Source: Oscillospiraceae bacterium (GTDB lineage: Bacteria; Bacillota; Clostridia; Oscillospirales; Acutalibacteraceae). Taken from it: a stretch of DNA of 39,009 nucleotides. Both the position numbers and the translations under genes were made by a program. The notes below the pieces were generated by a model that saw nothing but the letters and a program-made list of their open reading frames with translations, searched no databases and was not told the DNA's origin. This document shows positions 1 through 8,553 of the stretch, in pieces; the first letter of the stretch is position 1; every line of letters starts with the position of its first letter. The stretch covers positions 1 to 39,009 of the forward strand of contig SVON01000018.1 in the NCBI GenBank assembly GCA_015066365.1, written 5' to 3'.

Positions 1-31
1 CGCCCACGCGACAGAAAGGAAGGAAACTACT

Positions 32-400
32 ATGGCACGTATTGCTGGTGTCGACCTGCCCCGCGACAAGCGTGTGGAGATCGGCCTGACTTACATCTTC
101 GGTATCGGCCGCAAGTCTGCCAATGACATTCTGGCCGCTACCGGTATCAATCCCGACACCCGTGTGCGGGATCTGACCGAGGACGAAGTGTCCAAGCTGC
201 GTGAGCATATCGATCACAACTACGTGGTGGAGGGCGACCTGCGCCGTACCGTTGCGTTCGATATCAAGCGTCTGATCGAAATTGGTTCTTACCGTGGCCT
301 GCGTCATCGCAAGGGCCTGCCTGTACGTGGTCAGCGTTCCAAGACCAACGCCCGTACCCGCAAGGGTCCCAAGAAGACCATCGCCAACAAGAAGAAATAA
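32..400 (+). CDS. rpsM: 30S ribosomal protein S13
   Basis: Protein of 122 residues, the normal length for S13. It opens [19 protein letters not shown] and has the helix-turn-helix-like N-terminal body followed by the basic C-terminal tail ([22 protein letters not shown]) that contacts 16S rRNA in the head of the small subunit, near the P-site tRNA and the bridge to the large subunit. The start is supported by a GGAAGGA ribosome binding site just upstream. It is the first gene in the window of the conserved run rpsM-rpsK-rpsD-rpoA-rplQ, with only 16 bases before rpsK. The promoter of this operon lies outside the window. Confidence 0.98.
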   Translation: MARIAGVDLPRDKRVEIGLTYIFGIGRKSANDILAATGINPDTRVRDLTEDEVSKLREHIDHNYVVEGDLRRTVAFDIKRLIEIGSYRGLRHRKGLPVRGQRSKTNARTRKGPKKTIANKKK

Positions 401-416
401 GTAGGAGGGATATAAA

Positions 417-821
417 ATGGCTGCCAAGACTACTGCGCGTAAGGGTGCTACCCGTCGCCGTAAAGAACGCAAGAACATCGAACGTGGCGCCGCCCATATC
501 CAGTCCACGTTCAACAACACCATCGTTACCATCACCGACCTGCAGGGCAACGCTCTGTCCTGGGCTTCTGCCGGTGAGCTGGGCTTCCGCGGTTCCCGTA
601 AGTCCACTCCCTATGCTGCTCAGACTGCCGCTGAGACCGCTGCCAAGGCCGCTATGGAGCACGGTCTGAAGACCGTCGAAGTTTACGTTAAGGGCCCCGG
701 TGCCGGCCGTGAAGCCGCCATCCGCGCTCTGCAGGCCGCCGGTCTGGACGTGACCATGATCAAGGACGTTACCCCCGTTCCTCACAATGGTTGCCGTCCT
801 CCCAAGCGCCGTCGTGTCTGA
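417..821 (+). CDS. rpsK: 30S ribosomal protein S11
   Basis: Protein of 134 residues matching S11. A basic N-terminal extension (residues 1-25, many Arg/Lys) is followed by the core with [15 protein letters not shown] and the C-terminal [17 protein letters not shown] signature. S11 sits in the platform of the small subunit beside S18 and the 690 loop of 16S rRNA and helps shape the mRNA exit region. A GTAGGAGGG ribosome binding site precedes the ATG. It lies between rpsM and rpsD with gaps of about 20 bases, so all three are surely translated from one message. Confidence 0.98.
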   Translation: MAAKTTARKGATRRRKERKNIERGAAHIQSTFNNTIVTITDLQGNALSWASAGELGFRGSRKSTPYAAQTAAETAAKAAMEHGLKTVEVYVKGPGAGREAAIRALQAAGLDVTMIKDVTPVPHNGCRPPKRRRV

Positions 822-841
822 TTGATAGGAGGTATATTGAT

Positions 842-1471
842 ATGGCAAGATATACTGGTGCGGTGTGCAAGCTCTGCCGCCGTGAAGGTCAGAAACTGTT
901 TTTGAAGGGTGAGCGTTGCTACACCGGCAAGTGCGCTCTGGATCGCCGCTCTTACGCGCCCGGCCAGCACGGCCAGGCCCGTATGAAGAAGGCTTCCGAG
1001 TACGGTAAGCAGCTGCGCACCAAGCAGGTTGCCAAGCGCTATTACAGCGTTCTGGAGGGTCAGTTCCGTCACTACTTCGAGCTGGCCGAGAAGATGCCCG
1101 GTGCCGCCGGTGAAAACCTGCTGACTCTGCTGGAGTCCCGTCTGGACAACGTTGTCTATCGTATGGGCCTGGCTTCTTCCCGTGCTGAGGCCCGTCAGCT
1201 GGTGGGTCACAAGCACTTTGCCGTCAACGGCCGTACTGTCAACATCCCCTCCTTCCTGGTGAAGCCGGGTATGGTGATCACCGTCCGTGAGAACAGCCGT
1301 TCTCTGGGCAAGATCAAGGCCATCGTTGAGGCCAACAGCGCTCGTCCCGTGCCGAAGTGGCTGGAGATGAACAAGGAGACCCTGGAGTGCAAGGTGGTTG
1401 CCCTGGCCAAGCGCGAGGACATCGATCTGCCCATCGAGGAGACCCTCATCGTCGAGTTGTACTCCAAGTAA
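842..1471 (+). CDS. rpsD: 30S ribosomal protein S4 (zinc-binding type)
   Basis: Primary 16S rRNA-binding protein and assembly initiator of the small subunit, 209 residues. The start is ATG 842, behind TAGGAGG, because it gives the standard opening [12 protein letters not shown]; a longer in-frame extension to 791 would overlap rpsK and has no family support. Cys9, Cys12, Cys26 and Cys31 form the C-x2-C...C-x4-C cluster seen in the zinc-binding (C+) form of S4. The S4 RNA-binding domain lies at about residues 99-160 ([23 protein letters not shown]). In many bacteria S4 represses its own operon; a GC-rich hairpin follows this gene before rpoA, but whether it is a regulatory site is unknown. Confidence 0.97.
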   Translation: MARYTGAVCKLCRREGQKLFLKGERCYTGKCALDRRSYAPGQHGQARMKKASEYGKQLRTKQVAKRYYSVLEGQFRHYFELAEKMPGAAGENLLTLLESRLDNVVYRMGLASSRAEARQLVGHKHFAVNGRTVNIPSFLVKPGMVITVRENSRSLGKIKAIVEANSARPVPKWLEMNKETLECKVVALAKREDIDLPIEETLIVELYSK

Positions 1472-1567
1472 TCGGAGCAGCACTCACGAGTATCCGCATT
1501 TACCTGCACAGATGGCCGCCGTTGGGCGGCGTCTGCTGCACTACATTATAATAAGGAGGGTTTTTGT
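1472..1567 (+). other. rpsD-rpoA spacer with GC-rich hairpin
   Basis: This 96-base gap is longer than the others in the cluster. It contains the hairpin GCCGCC-GTTG-GGCGGC (about 1514-1529) with partly paired flanks (GCAGA / TCTGC types), and then a CATTATAAT stretch and AAGGAGGG ribosome binding site for rpoA. There is no T-run, so it is not a classic terminator. It could mark an mRNA processing point or a weak internal promoter (TATAAT-like box near 1547-1553). Only the sequence features are seen; the role is a guess. Confidence 0.4.
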
Positions 1568-2521
1568 ATGATCGAAATCGAAAAGCCCCGGATCGAAGCC
1601 CTGGATCTGGCTACCGACGGCACCTACGGCAAGTTCGTAGTGGAGCCGCTGGAGCGGGGTTACGGAACCACCATCGGCAATAGCCTGCGGCGGGTTCTGC
1701 TGTCCTCTCTGCCCGGTGTGGCAGTCACCTCCATTAAGATCGACGGCATCCTCCACGAGTTTTCCACCATTGAAGGTGTGAAAGAGGATGTCACCGAGAT
1801 CGTCCAGAACATCAAGGGTCTGATCGCCAAGATCAACGGCGAGGGTCCCAAGACGGTGTATATCGAGGCCGAGGGTCCCTGCGTGGTGACCGCCGCCTCC
1901 ATCAAGTGCGACAGCGAGGTGGAGATTCTGGTGCCGGATATGCACATCGCAACCCTGTCTGAGGGTGGTCGCCTGTTTATGGAGCTGACCCTGGATAAGG
2001 GCCGCGGCTACGTGCCCGCCGACCGGAACAAGCAGCTGCTGAACCCGGTCATCGGCGTGATCCCGGTGGATTCCATCTACACCCCTGTGATGAAGGTGAA
2101 CTACACCGTGGACAACACCCGCGTGGGTCAGATCACCGACTACGACAAGTTGACCCTGGAGGTTTGGACCAACGGCGTGCTGTGTGCGCAGGAGGCCGTT
2201 TCTCTGGCCGCTCGCGTGCTGACCGAGCACCTGAACCTGTTTGTGGACCTGTCCGGCGACGCCCTGGAGGGCAACCCGATCCTGGTCAAGTCCGACGACC
2301 AGGCTCAGACCACGGTGCTGTCTATGACCATCGAGGAGTTGGATTTCTCCGTGCGGTCTTTCAACTGCCTGAAGAGAGCCAACATCAACACGGTCGAGGA
2401 TCTGATCAACCGCACCGAGGACGATATGATGAAGGTCCGCAACCTGGGTCGCAAGTCCCTGGAGGAAGTTATCAACAAGCTGGAGTCCCTGGGCCTGCGC
2501 CTGCGGGACGACGAAGAATAA
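1568..2521 (+). CDS. rpoA: DNA-directed RNA polymerase subunit alpha
   Basis: Alpha subunit of RNA polymerase, 317 residues. The N-terminal domain (about 1-230) dimerises and holds beta and beta-prime; visible hallmarks are [20 protein letters not shown] and [10 protein letters not shown] near residues 20-55. After a flexible linker, the C-terminal domain (about 250-315) has the helix-hairpin-helix segment [19 protein letters not shown] and [12 protein letters not shown], which binds UP elements and activators. An AAGGAGGG site lies 8 bases before the ATG. Its place between rpsD and rplQ is the universal bacterial arrangement, and no residue looks missing or odd. Confidence 0.98.
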   Translation: MIEIEKPRIEALDLATDGTYGKFVVEPLERGYGTTIGNSLRRVLLSSLPGVAVTSIKIDGILHEFSTIEGVKEDVTEIVQNIKGLIAKINGEGPKTVYIEAEGPCVVTAASIKCDSEVEILVPDMHIATLSEGGRLFMELTLDKGRGYVPADRNKQLLNPVIGVIPVDSIYTPVMKVNYTVDNTRVGQITDYDKLTLEVWTNGVLCAQEAVSLAARVLTEHLNLFVDLSGDALEGNPILVKSDDQAQTTVLSMTIEELDFSVRSFNCLKRANINTVEDLINRTEDDMMKVRNLGRKSLEEVINKLESLGLRLRDDEE

Positions 2522-2564
2522 TCCCACGTCCATACCGGACGGAGAAGATAAGGAGTGAATATCC

Positions 2565-2906
2565 ATGCCCGGTACCAGAAAGTTAGGCAGACCGACTGCC
2601 TCCCGTATGGCTATGCTGCGTGCTATGGTCACGTTCCTGCTGGAGAACGGCAAGATCGAGACCACCGTCACCCGCGCTAAGGAAGTGCGTTCTATGGCGG
2701 AGAAGATGATCACCATCGCTAAGGAGCCCACCCTGCACAACAAGCGTCAGGTTATGGCTTTCGTGACCAAAGAGTCCGTGTGCAAGAAGCTGTTTGATGA
2801 GATCGCTCCCAAGTATGCTGAGCGTAACGGCGGTTATACCCGCATCATCAAGACCGGTGCTCGTCGCGGCGACGCTGCCGAGATGGCCATCATCGAGCTG
2901 CTGTAA
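2565..2906 (+). CDS. rplQ: 50S ribosomal protein L17
   Basis: Large-subunit protein of 113 residues, the usual length of the short bacterial L17. It starts [19 protein letters not shown], matching the family opening (RKLGR...HR.AMLR), and ends [16 protein letters not shown], the typical C-terminal signature. L17 lies at the polypeptide exit-tunnel side of the large subunit. The start is set by AAGGAGTGA 12 bases upstream. It is the last gene of the operon: a strong intrinsic terminator follows 25 bases after the stop. Confidence 0.98.
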   Translation: MPGTRKLGRPTASRMAMLRAMVTFLLENGKIETTVTRAKEVRSMAEKMITIAKEPTLHNKRQVMAFVTKESVCKKLFDEIAPKYAERNGGYTRIIKTGARRGDAAEMAIIELL

Positions 2907-2930
2907 TTAAGCGGTTAGAAAACCAACAAA

Positions 2931-2966
2931 AAAGAGCCTACCCGTTTGCGGGTAGGCTCTTTTTTT
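2931..2966 (+). terminator. Terminator of the ribosomal protein/rpoA operon
   Basis: A perfect 12-bp stem AGAGCCTACCCG / CGGGTAGGCTCT with a TTTG loop (2933-2960) followed by seven T residues. The A-run on the left side could also let it act on the opposite strand, but there is no minus-strand gene to its right. Confidence 0.95.
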
Positions 2967-3001
2967 GTATGCCCCCCGGCGGTGTTTTGCGTTCGCCTCT
3001 C

Positions 3002-3031
3002 TTGACCCGGCGAGGGGGAGTGTGATACAAT
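3002..3031 (+). promoter_or_regulatory. Sigma-A-type promoter of the GtrA-like gene
   Basis: TTGACC (3002-3007), an 18-base spacer and TACAAT (3026-3031). It lies just after the rplQ terminator and about 30 bases before the GtrA-like start codon. Confidence 0.7.
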
Positions 3032-3061
3032 AGACCCGTTAAAGCAAAGGAGGTGAGGAAG

Positions 3062-3478
3062 ATGAAAAAACTGCTGGCATTATTCGACGCCAAGCTGCTT
3101 AAATTTCTGCTGGTGGGGGTGCTGAACACCCTGGTGGGGGACGGTCTGTCTTTTCTGCTCATCAACCTCACCTCGTGGGGGATGTGGTGGTCCACCGCCG
3201 TCCCCACCGTCCTTGCCAGCGTGATGAGCTATTTCCTCAACAAGTATTTCACCTTTAAGAACACCGAAACCGGGTGGCGTCCCGCTGTGCGCTTTGCGCT
3301 GAATATCGCGGTGTGCTACGGCTTTGCCTACGGCATCGCCATCCCGCTGATGCAGGCGGCGCTGTCCGGCTATGGGGCCGAGGTGCGGGATAATCTGGCC
3401 AAGCTGGTGGGTATGTGCCTGTTTGTGGGCTTTAATTATCTGGGGCAACGGCTGTTTGCCTTCCGCAACAAGGAATAA
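3062..3478 (+). CDS. GtrA-family membrane protein
   Basis: Small integral membrane protein of 138 residues with four predicted membrane segments. It carries the GtrA hallmarks: FLLVGVLNTLVGDGLSFLL at the start, then SYFLNKYFTFKN after the second helix and FVGFNYLGQRLFAFRNKE at the end. GtrA proteins are thought to help move undecaprenyl-linked sugars across the membrane or support cell-surface polysaccharide synthesis; the substrate here is unknown and no glycosyltransferase is adjacent. ATG 3062 was chosen because AAAGGAGG ends 9 bases before it; an in-frame GTG at 3053 is too close to that site. It is a single-gene unit with its own promoter and terminator. Confidence 0.85.
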   Translation: MKKLLALFDAKLLKFLLVGVLNTLVGDGLSFLLINLTSWGMWWSTAVPTVLASVMSYFLNKYFTFKNTETGWRPAVRFALNIAVCYGFAYGIAIPLMQAALSGYGAEVRDNLAKLVGMCLFVGFNYLGQRLFAFRNKE

Positions 3479-3484
3479 AGGCTG

Positions 3485-3514
3485 TCCGACGGAGCGTGCT
3501 CCGTCGGATTTTTT
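3485..3514 (+). terminator. Terminator after the GtrA-like gene
   Basis: Ten-bp perfect stem TCCGACGGAG / CTCCGTCGGA with a CGTG loop (3485-3508), followed by six T residues. Confidence 0.93.
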
Positions 3515-3515
3515 G

Positions 3516-3633
3516 TTGCCAAACGGGGCGAAAGATGGTATAACTTGTCCGTTAACCCCCACACGAAAGGCGTTTTCATAATGCAACAAACCACCCTCCA
3601 AGAGCCGCACAGCCTAGGTTGTGCGGCTCTTTC
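3516..3633 (+). ncRNA. Candidate short transcript (promoter plus hairpin)
   Basis: TTGCCA (3516-3521), a 17-base spacer and TATAAC (3539-3544) form a fair promoter. About 50 bases after the expected start comes an 11-bp stem, AGAGCCGCAC (3601-3610) with GTGCGGCTCT (3621-3630), ended by a weak TTTC tail. Together they would give a transcript of roughly 80 bases. An open frame of 42 codons begins at ATG 3581 but has no convincing ribosome binding site and runs through the hairpin. The stem could be only a terminator for read-through, so the existence of a separate RNA is uncertain. Confidence 0.35.
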
Positions 3634-3705
3634 TGCCCCAGCGGAGGGTTTTCTCTGGCTCTCTCAAAAAAATGAAAACTCACCCGAATTCTTGTCCCAC
3701 TTGCA

Positions 3706-3734
3706 TTGACAAGTTTCGCAGAAAGCAGTATAAT
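3706..3734 (+). promoter_or_regulatory. Consensus promoter of the xpt/transporter unit
   Basis: TTGACA (3706-3711) and TATAAT (3729-3734) with a 17-base spacer: a perfect sigma-A consensus. Initiation would fall near 3741, shortly before the riboswitch. Confidence 0.92.
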
Positions 3735-3755
3735 TGTCCTAATATAAGAATTTGC

Positions 3756-3823
3756 GTCGATATAAGTCAAAAGATATGGTTTTGATATCTCTAACCGGTC
3801 ACCGTAAAGGACGGGCTATCGAT
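3756..3823 (+). promoter_or_regulatory. Purine riboswitch aptamer, guanine class
   Basis: P1 pairs GTCGAT (3756-3761) with ATCGAT (3818-3823). It encloses the conserved pieces in order: TATAA junction, P2 (GTCAAAA / TTTTGAT) with loop GATATGG, the TCTCTAACC junction, and the P3 loop ACCGTAAA. The joining segment before the P1 3' arm is GCT, so the specificity base is C (3816), which reads guanine/hypoxanthine rather than adenine. One P3 pair looks mismatched. Ligand binding is expected to favour the terminator stem that follows and so turn off xpt and the purine transporter genes when purine bases are plentiful. Confidence 0.88.
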
Positions 3824-3837
3824 AAAAGGGAATCGAT

Positions 3838-3866
3838 GGCAGAGATGACACCACATCTCTGCCTTT
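3838..3866 (+). terminator. Riboswitch expression-platform hairpin
   Basis: Ten-bp stem GGCAGAGATG (3838-3847) / CATCTCTGCC (3854-3863) with an ACACCA loop and then TTTGCGCGTTTT, a broken T-run. A second ATCGAT copy at 3832-3837, next to the stem, repeats the P1 3' arm and could compete for the 5' arm, giving an on/off switch. The T-run is weak, so termination may be partial. Confidence 0.7.
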
Positions 3867-3888
3867 GCGCGTTTTATGAGGTGTTGTT

Positions 3889-4476
3889 ATGAAGCTTTTG
3901 GAAGATCGCATCCGCCGAGACGGTAAGGTGGCCCCGGGCAACGTATTGCGGGTGGACAGCTTTATCAACCATCAGATGGACATCCTGTTTATGGAAAAGC
4001 TGGCCGAGGAGATCCGGCGCCGCTTTACAGACAAGCCGGTGGACAAGATCCTCACCATCGAGGCCTCCGGCATCGCCATCGCCACCCTGGTGGCTCAGAA
4101 ATTCGGCGTGCCGCTGGTATCCGCCAAGAAGTCTAAGTCGTCCAACCTGCCGGACAACATCTACACCTGCTCGGTAAAATCCTACACCCACGGCAACGTC
4201 AACTCCGTTCTGGTGACTCAGGATTACCTAAAGGCCGGTGAGAACGTGCTGATCATCGACGATTTTCTGGCTCACGGCGAGGCGCTGAAGGGCCTGATCA
4301 ATCTGGTGGAGCAGGCGGGTGGCACCGTGGTGGGCGCCGGCATTGTGGTCGAGAAGGCCTATCAGCGCGGTGCTGACGCGCTGCGCGCCTCCGGCCTGCA
4401 GGTGGAATCCTTGGCCCGGGTGGCGTCGATGGATGCCGAGACCGGCACCGTGGAGTTTATCCCGGACGGAACCTAA
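3889..4476 (+). CDS. xpt: Xanthine phosphoribosyltransferase
   Basis: Cytoplasmic salvage enzyme that joins xanthine (often also guanine) to PRPP, giving XMP for GMP synthesis. Its 195 residues match the family length. The type I PRTase PRPP-binding motif VLIIDDFLAHGEA is at about residues 120-132, and the ILTIEASGIAIA and SAKKSKSSNLPD segments fit Xpt. The opening MKLLEDRIRRDGKV and INHQMD are also typical. The gene stands directly behind a guanine-class riboswitch, the classic xpt arrangement, and no terminator separates it from the BMP-type transporter lipoprotein downstream, so the five genes may be one regulated unit. Confidence 0.95.
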   Translation: MKLLEDRIRRDGKVAPGNVLRVDSFINHQMDILFMEKLAEEIRRRFTDKPVDKILTIEASGIAIATLVAQKFGVPLVSAKKSKSSNLPDNIYTCSVKSYTHGNVNSVLVTQDYLKAGENVLIIDDFLAHGEALKGLINLVEQAGGTVVGAGIVVEKAYQRGADALRASGLQVESLARVASMDAETGTVEFIPDGT

Positions 4477-4534
4477 CGATGGACCTAACCGCCGGAGCGC
4501 GGTAAAAATAAAAAATGTTTGGAGGAAACACACA

Positions 4535-5791
4535 ATGAAAAAGTATCTAGCATTGCTCCTGTCTGTCCTGATGCTGTTCTCTCTGGCTGCTTGTGGCGGC
4601 GCGGACGAAGAGGTTAAGGGCATGAGCGAGTCCCCGCTGCCGGCTGTTAAGCTGGTGAAGGACTACGAGATCAAGGACGACTTCAAGATCGGCTACATCT
4701 GCCTGCACGATGAGAAGTCTACCTACGACAAGAACTTCTTGGATGCCGCCAACGAGGTAACCACCGCGCTGGGTCTGAAGAAGGAACAGGTCATCATCAA
4801 GACCAACATCCCCGAGGGTAAAGAGTGCTACGACGCCGCCGTGGATCTGGTGGATCAGGGCTGTGACATCGTTTTTGCCAACTCTTTCGGTCACGAGGAC
4901 TTTATGATCCAGGCCGCTAAGAAGTATCCCAACGTTCAGTTCTGCCACGCCACCGGCACCAAGGCCCACACCGAGGGTCTGGCTAACTATCACAACGCCT
5001 TTGCCTCTATCTATGAGGGCCGTTACCTGGCGGGTGTTGCTGCCGGTCTGAAGCTGAATGAGATGATCAAAGACGGCAAGATCACGAAGGAGCAGGCCAA
5101 GATGGGCTACGTAGGCGCTTTCACTTACGCCGAAGTGGTGTCCGGTTACACCTCCTTCTATCTGGGTGCTAAGTCCGTTTGCCCCTCTGTCACCATGGAG
5201 GTACAGTTCACCGGTTCTTGGTACGATGCTGTGGAAGAGCAGAACGCCGCTGAGGCTCTGATTGCCCGCAAGTGCGTACTGATCTCTCAGCACGCCGACT
5301 CCATGGGCGCTCCCGGCGCTTGCGAAGCCGCCGGTGTTCCCAACGTGTCCTACAACGGTGCTACCTACGAGGATTGCCCCGAGACCTTCATCGTCTCCTC
5401 CCGCATCAACTGGGCTCCCTACTACAACTACATCATCAAGTGCTGGAACACCGGCGAGGCCATCAAGGCTGACTGGTGCGGCGGTATCGCCGAGGGCTCT
5501 GTGGTTCTGACCGGCGTCAACCTGGATGTGGCTGCCGAGGGCACCTATGACAAGCTGGTTGAGCTGAAGGACAAGCTGTCCAAGGGCGAGCTGAACGTGT
5601 TCGACACCGCTAACTTCACCGTAGGCGACAAGAAGCTGGACAGCTACGTGGCCAACGTGGATGACGATGCGAACTTTGCTGCCGACACCGAGGTTATCGC
5701 CAACGGTATCTTTGAGGAGTCCAAGTATCGTTCCGCTCCCTACTTCGATCTGCGCATCGACGGCATCACCCTGCTGAACGAGAAATTCTAA
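4535..5791 (+). CDS. BMP/Med-family ABC transporter substrate-binding lipoprotein
   Basis: Extracytoplasmic receptor of 418 residues of the BMP (PnrA/TmpC-like) family, which binds nucleosides in the characterised members. A lipoprotein signal (MKKYLALLLSVLMLFSLAAC) places the lipidated Cys at residue 20. The body has the periplasmic-binding-protein fold: KIGYICLHDEKSTYDKNF, then CDIVFANSFGHEDF and KMGYVGAF. ATG 4535 is chosen over longer frames because of TTTGGAGGAAAC just before it and the signal peptide it creates. It lies 58 bases after xpt with no promoter seen. Two hairpins separate it from the ATPase gene. Linkage to the guanine riboswitch makes a purine base or nucleoside the most likely ligand. 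Confidence 0.9.
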   Translation: MKKYLALLLSVLMLFSLAACGGADEEVKGMSESPLPAVKLVKDYEIKDDFKIGYICLHDEKSTYDKNFLDAANEVTTALGLKKEQVIIKTNIPEGKECYDAAVDLVDQGCDIVFANSFGHEDFMIQAAKKYPNVQFCHATGTKAHTEGLANYHNAFASIYEGRYLAGVAAGLKLNEMIKDGKITKEQAKMGYVGAFTYAEVVSGYTSFYLGAKSVCPSVTMEVQFTGSWYDAVEEQNAAEALIARKCVLISQHADSMGAPGACEAAGVPNVSYNGATYEDCPETFIVSSRINWAPYYNYIIKCWNTGEAIKADWCGGIAEGSVVLTGVNLDVAAEGTYDKLVELKDKLSKGELNVFDTANFTVGDKKLDSYVANVDDDANFAADTEVIANGIFEESKYRSAPYFDLRIDGITLLNEKF

Positions 5792-5803
5792 TGTAACCCA
5801 TGC

Positions 5804-5887
5804 CGGCCTAGGCAGAGCTGTCCGGCTCTGCCTAGGCCGTCTGCTTTGTACCCGATAAAGGCAAAAGGGCATTTTTGCCCTTATCGG
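5804..5887 (+). other. Two tandem hairpins between receptor and ATPase genes
   Basis: Hairpin 1 is a perfect 15-bp stem, 5804-5818 with 5825-5839 (CGGCCTAGGCAGAGC and its complement), loop TGTCCG. Hairpin 2 (5852-5887) pairs CCGATAA with TTATCGG and GGCAAAA with TTTTGCC. Neither is followed by a strong T-run. Such structures often protect the receptor part of an ABC transporter mRNA or reduce read-through, so that receptor exceeds permease. That role is inferred. Confidence 0.65.
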
Positions 5888-5917
5888 ATCCAAATCTATG
5901 TTGTGGAGGAATGCGCC

Positions 5918-7459
5918 ATGAGTAAAACGGTGGCCTTAGAGTGCCGAGGCATCACCAAGACCTTTGGGCGGGTGGTGGCCAATAAGAATTGCGACCTGCA
6001 GGTCTATGAGGGCGAAATTCTGGCGATTTTGGGCGAAAACGGCTCCGGCAAAACCACCTTGATGAATATGGTGGCCGGTATTTATTTTCCGGATGAGGGC
6101 CAGATCTTCGTGGGTGGTCAGGAGGTCATGATTGCCAGCCCGAAGGATGCCTTTGCGTATAAAATCGGTATGATTCACCAGCACTTTAAGCTGGTGGATG
6201 TATTTACCGCTTGCGAGAATATTGCGCTGGGCGTTAAGGATAAGGGCCGCTACAAGTTGGCCGACGTGCGCAAAGAGGTGGTGGAGATCACCCAGCGCTA
6301 CGGCTTTATCATTGACCCGGACAAGCGGGTGGCGGATATGTCGGTGTCCGAAAAGCAGACGGTGGAAATCCTAAAGGTGCTGTACCGCGGTGCGGACATT
6401 CTGATTTTGGACGAGCCTACCGCCGTGCTGACCCCTCAGGAGACCGCCAAGCTGTTTGCGGTGCTGCGCCGTATGCGGGAGGATGGCAAATCCATCATCA
6501 TCATCACCCATAAGATGCACGAGGTGATGTCCATCTCCGACCGGGTGGCGGTGCTGCGCAAGGGCGAATACATTGGCACCGTGAACACCACCGAGACCGA
6601 CCCCACAGCCCTGACCGAAATGATGATGGGCAAAAAGGTGGAGCTGAACATTCAGCGCAGTGAGCCGGTAGATCCCCAGCCTCGTTTGGTTGTGGAGGGC
6701 CTTACTAGCATTAATGCGGAGGGGCGCCGCGTGTTGGATGACGTGGCCTTTACCGCGCATTCCGGTGAGATTTTGGGTATAGCCGGCATAGCCGGCTCCG
6801 GCCAGCGGGAGCTGCTGGAGGCGATCGCCGGCCTGCACAAGCTGAGCAAGGGCACCATCACCTATATGGACCCCGCCACCGGCAAAGAGGAAAACCTCCG
6901 CAACAAGAACCCGCTGCAGATCCGCGACCTGGGTATTCGACTCTCCTTTGTGCCGGAGGATCGCCTGGGCATGGGTCTGGTGGGCAATATGGATATTGTG
7001 GACAATATGATGCTGCGCAGCTATCGCAAGGGCAAGGGTGTGTTTCTGAAACGAAAAGCGCCTCGGGATCTGGCAGAAAAGATCATCGAGGAGCTGGAGG
7101 TAGCCACCCCCGGTGCCACCACCCCGGTGCGCCAGCTTTCCGGCGGTAACGTGCAAAAGGTGCTGGTGGGTCGTGAGATTGCCTCTGCCCCCTCGGTGCT
7201 GATGGCCGCCTATCCGGTGCGCGGTCTGGACGTAAACGCATCTTATACCATCTACAACCTGCTCAACCGTCAAAAAGAGCAGGGGGTAGCGGTAATTTTC
7301 GTGGGCGAGGATCTGGACGTGTTGCTGGAACTGTGCGACCGGATTTTGGTGATTAACGGTGGTCGTGTGACCGGCGTGGTGGATGGCCGCACCGCCCAAA
7401 AGGATGAAATCGGTCTGCTGATGACCAAATCTACCACAGAAGAGGAGGGGGCTGAATGA
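5918..7459 (+). CDS. BMP-type ABC transporter ATP-binding protein (two fused ATPase domains)
   Basis: Protein of 513 residues with two ABC modules, as in RbsA, NupO and other BMP-type importers. Domain 1 has Walker A GENGSGKTT (about 40-48), a signature MSVSEKQ and Walker B ILILDEPTAVLT. Domain 2 has the degenerate P-loop GIAGSGQRE, the signature LSGGNVQK and MAAYPVRGLD where Walker B would be LLDEP; loss of the Walker B Asp/Glu in module 2 is common in this subfamily, so domain 1 probably does the hydrolysis. ATG 5918 follows TGTGGAGGAATG; an upstream TTG extension lies inside a hairpin and is rejected. Its stop overlaps the first permease start (ATGA). Confidence 0.93.
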   Translation: MSKTVALECRGITKTFGRVVANKNCDLQVYEGEILAILGENGSGKTTLMNMVAGIYFPDEGQIFVGGQEVMIASPKDAFAYKIGMIHQHFKLVDVFTACENIALGVKDKGRYKLADVRKEVVEITQRYGFIIDPDKRVADMSVSEKQTVEILKVLYRGADILILDEPTAVLTPQETAKLFAVLRRMREDGKSIIIITHKMHEVMSISDRVAVLRKGEYIGTVNTTETDPTALTEMMMGKKVELNIQRSEPVDPQPRLVVEGLTSINAEGRRVLDDVAFTAHSGEILGIAGIAGSGQRELLEAIAGLHKLSKGTITYMDPATGKEENLRNKNPLQIRDLGIRLSFVPEDRLGMGLVGNMDIVDNMMLRSYRKGKGVFLKRKAPRDLAEKIIEELEVATPGATTPVRQLSGGNVQKVLVGREIASAPSVLMAAYPVRGLDVNASYTIYNLLNRQKEQGVAVIFVGEDLDVLLELCDRILVINGGRVTGVVDGRTAQKDEIGLLMTKSTTEEEGAE

Positions 7460-8553
7460 TGCCAACAAAGAAGAATCATATCCCGCTGTTTCATTTGACC
7501 AAGCGGGATCCTGCCACCCTCACCTGGCAATACCGCCTGGGCGTACGTATCGCGGCGGTGGTGGGCGGCCTGTTGATGGCTGGCCTGTTGATGACCATCC
7601 TCAGCGGTGAAAACATCCTTGACGTATATGCTTCGATGGTGGATGGTGTGTTCGGCACCAGTCACCGCGTGTGGACGAGTTTGCAATCTGTGGCGATGCT
7701 GCTGTGTGTCTCGTTGGCAGTAACCCCGGCCTTTAAGATGAAGTTTTGGAATATCGGTGCCGAGGGACAGGTGCTGGTGGGCGGTTTAGCCTGTGCTGCC
7801 TGTATGATGTTCCTGGGGAGCGAGCTGCCCTTGCCGCTGTTATTGGTGGTGATGGCGTTGGCCAGCATCCTGGCCAGTGTGATCTGGGCGGTGATCCCGG
7901 CGGTATTCAAGGCGTTTTGGAACACGAACGAGACGCTGTTCACCCTGATGATGAACTATGTGGCCACCCAGTTGGTCGCCTATTTCCTGAAGGTGTATAT
8001 CAAGGACGGCTCCGGCGTTATGCCGGTGATGAAGCAGTACGGGTTGCCGGTGATTGGGGGCAACGACTACCTGCTCAACGTGCTGATCACCATCGCGCTG
8101 ACGGTGGTGCTGTATATTTATCTCAAGTATTCCAAGCAGGGCTACGAGATTTCGGTGGTGGGCGAGAGCGAGAATACCGCCCGTTACATCGGCATCAACG
8201 TAAAAAAAGTGATCATCCGCACGCTGGCGGTGTCCGGTATCATCTGCGGTATCACCGGCTTCCTACTGGTGGGTGCTACCAGTCACACCATCAGCACCAC
8301 CACGGTGGGTGGACGCGGCTTTACGGCGATTTTGGTGTCTTGGCTAGCGAAATTCAACCCGCTGGTGATGGCGCTCACCGCGTTCCTTGTGGTGTTTCTC
8401 GAGACGGGTGCAGGACAGCTTAATACCGATTTCGGCATCCCTTCAGAGGTGTCGGACATTATGACCGGCATCATTCTGCTGTCTATTATCGGCTGTGAGT
8501 TTTTCCTGCAGTATCGGATTGCCGTGCGTAAGAACAGAAAGGAGGAAGCCTGA
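7456..8553 (+). CDS. BMP-type ABC transporter permease 1
   Basis: Integral membrane subunit of 365 residues, of the branched-chain/ribose-type permease family (BPD_transp_2; compare NupP). It has a charged N-terminus, an inner-membrane helix (about 25-50, AAVVGGLLMAGLLMTIL), then FKMKFWNIGAEGQVLVGGL, the conserved cytoplasmic-loop signature near residues 92-115, and around eight hydrophobic segments in all. It overlaps the ATPase gene by four bases and the second permease gene by one base, so translation is coupled. With permease 2 it forms the substrate channel of the predicted purine importer. Confidence 0.92.
   Translation: MMPTKKNHIPLFHLTKRDPATLTWQYRLGVRIAAVVGGLLMAGLLMTILSGENILDVYASMVDGVFGTSHRVWTSLQSVAMLLCVSLAVTPAFKMKFWNIGAEGQVLVGGLACAACMMFLGSELPLPLLLVVMALASILASVIWAVIPAVFKAFWNTNETLFTLMMNYVATQLVAYFLKVYIKDGSGVMPVMKQYGLPVIGGNDYLLNVLITIALTVVLYIYLKYSKQGYEISVVGESENTARYIGINVKKVIIRTLAVSGIICGITGFLLVGATSHTISTTTVGGRGFTAILVSWLAKFNPLVMALTAFLVVFLETGAGQLNTDFGIPSEVSDIMTGIILLSIIGCEFFLQYRIAVRKNRKEEA

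Noticed and set aside
1541..2743. Minus-strand open frame of 400 codons across rpoA and rplQ
   Set aside because: It lies opposite two certain housekeeping genes and has no family features.
3581..3709. Short open frame of 42 codons before xpt
   Set aside because: No proper ribosome binding site, it contains a hairpin and runs into the xpt promoter. Kept only as part of a candidate transcript.
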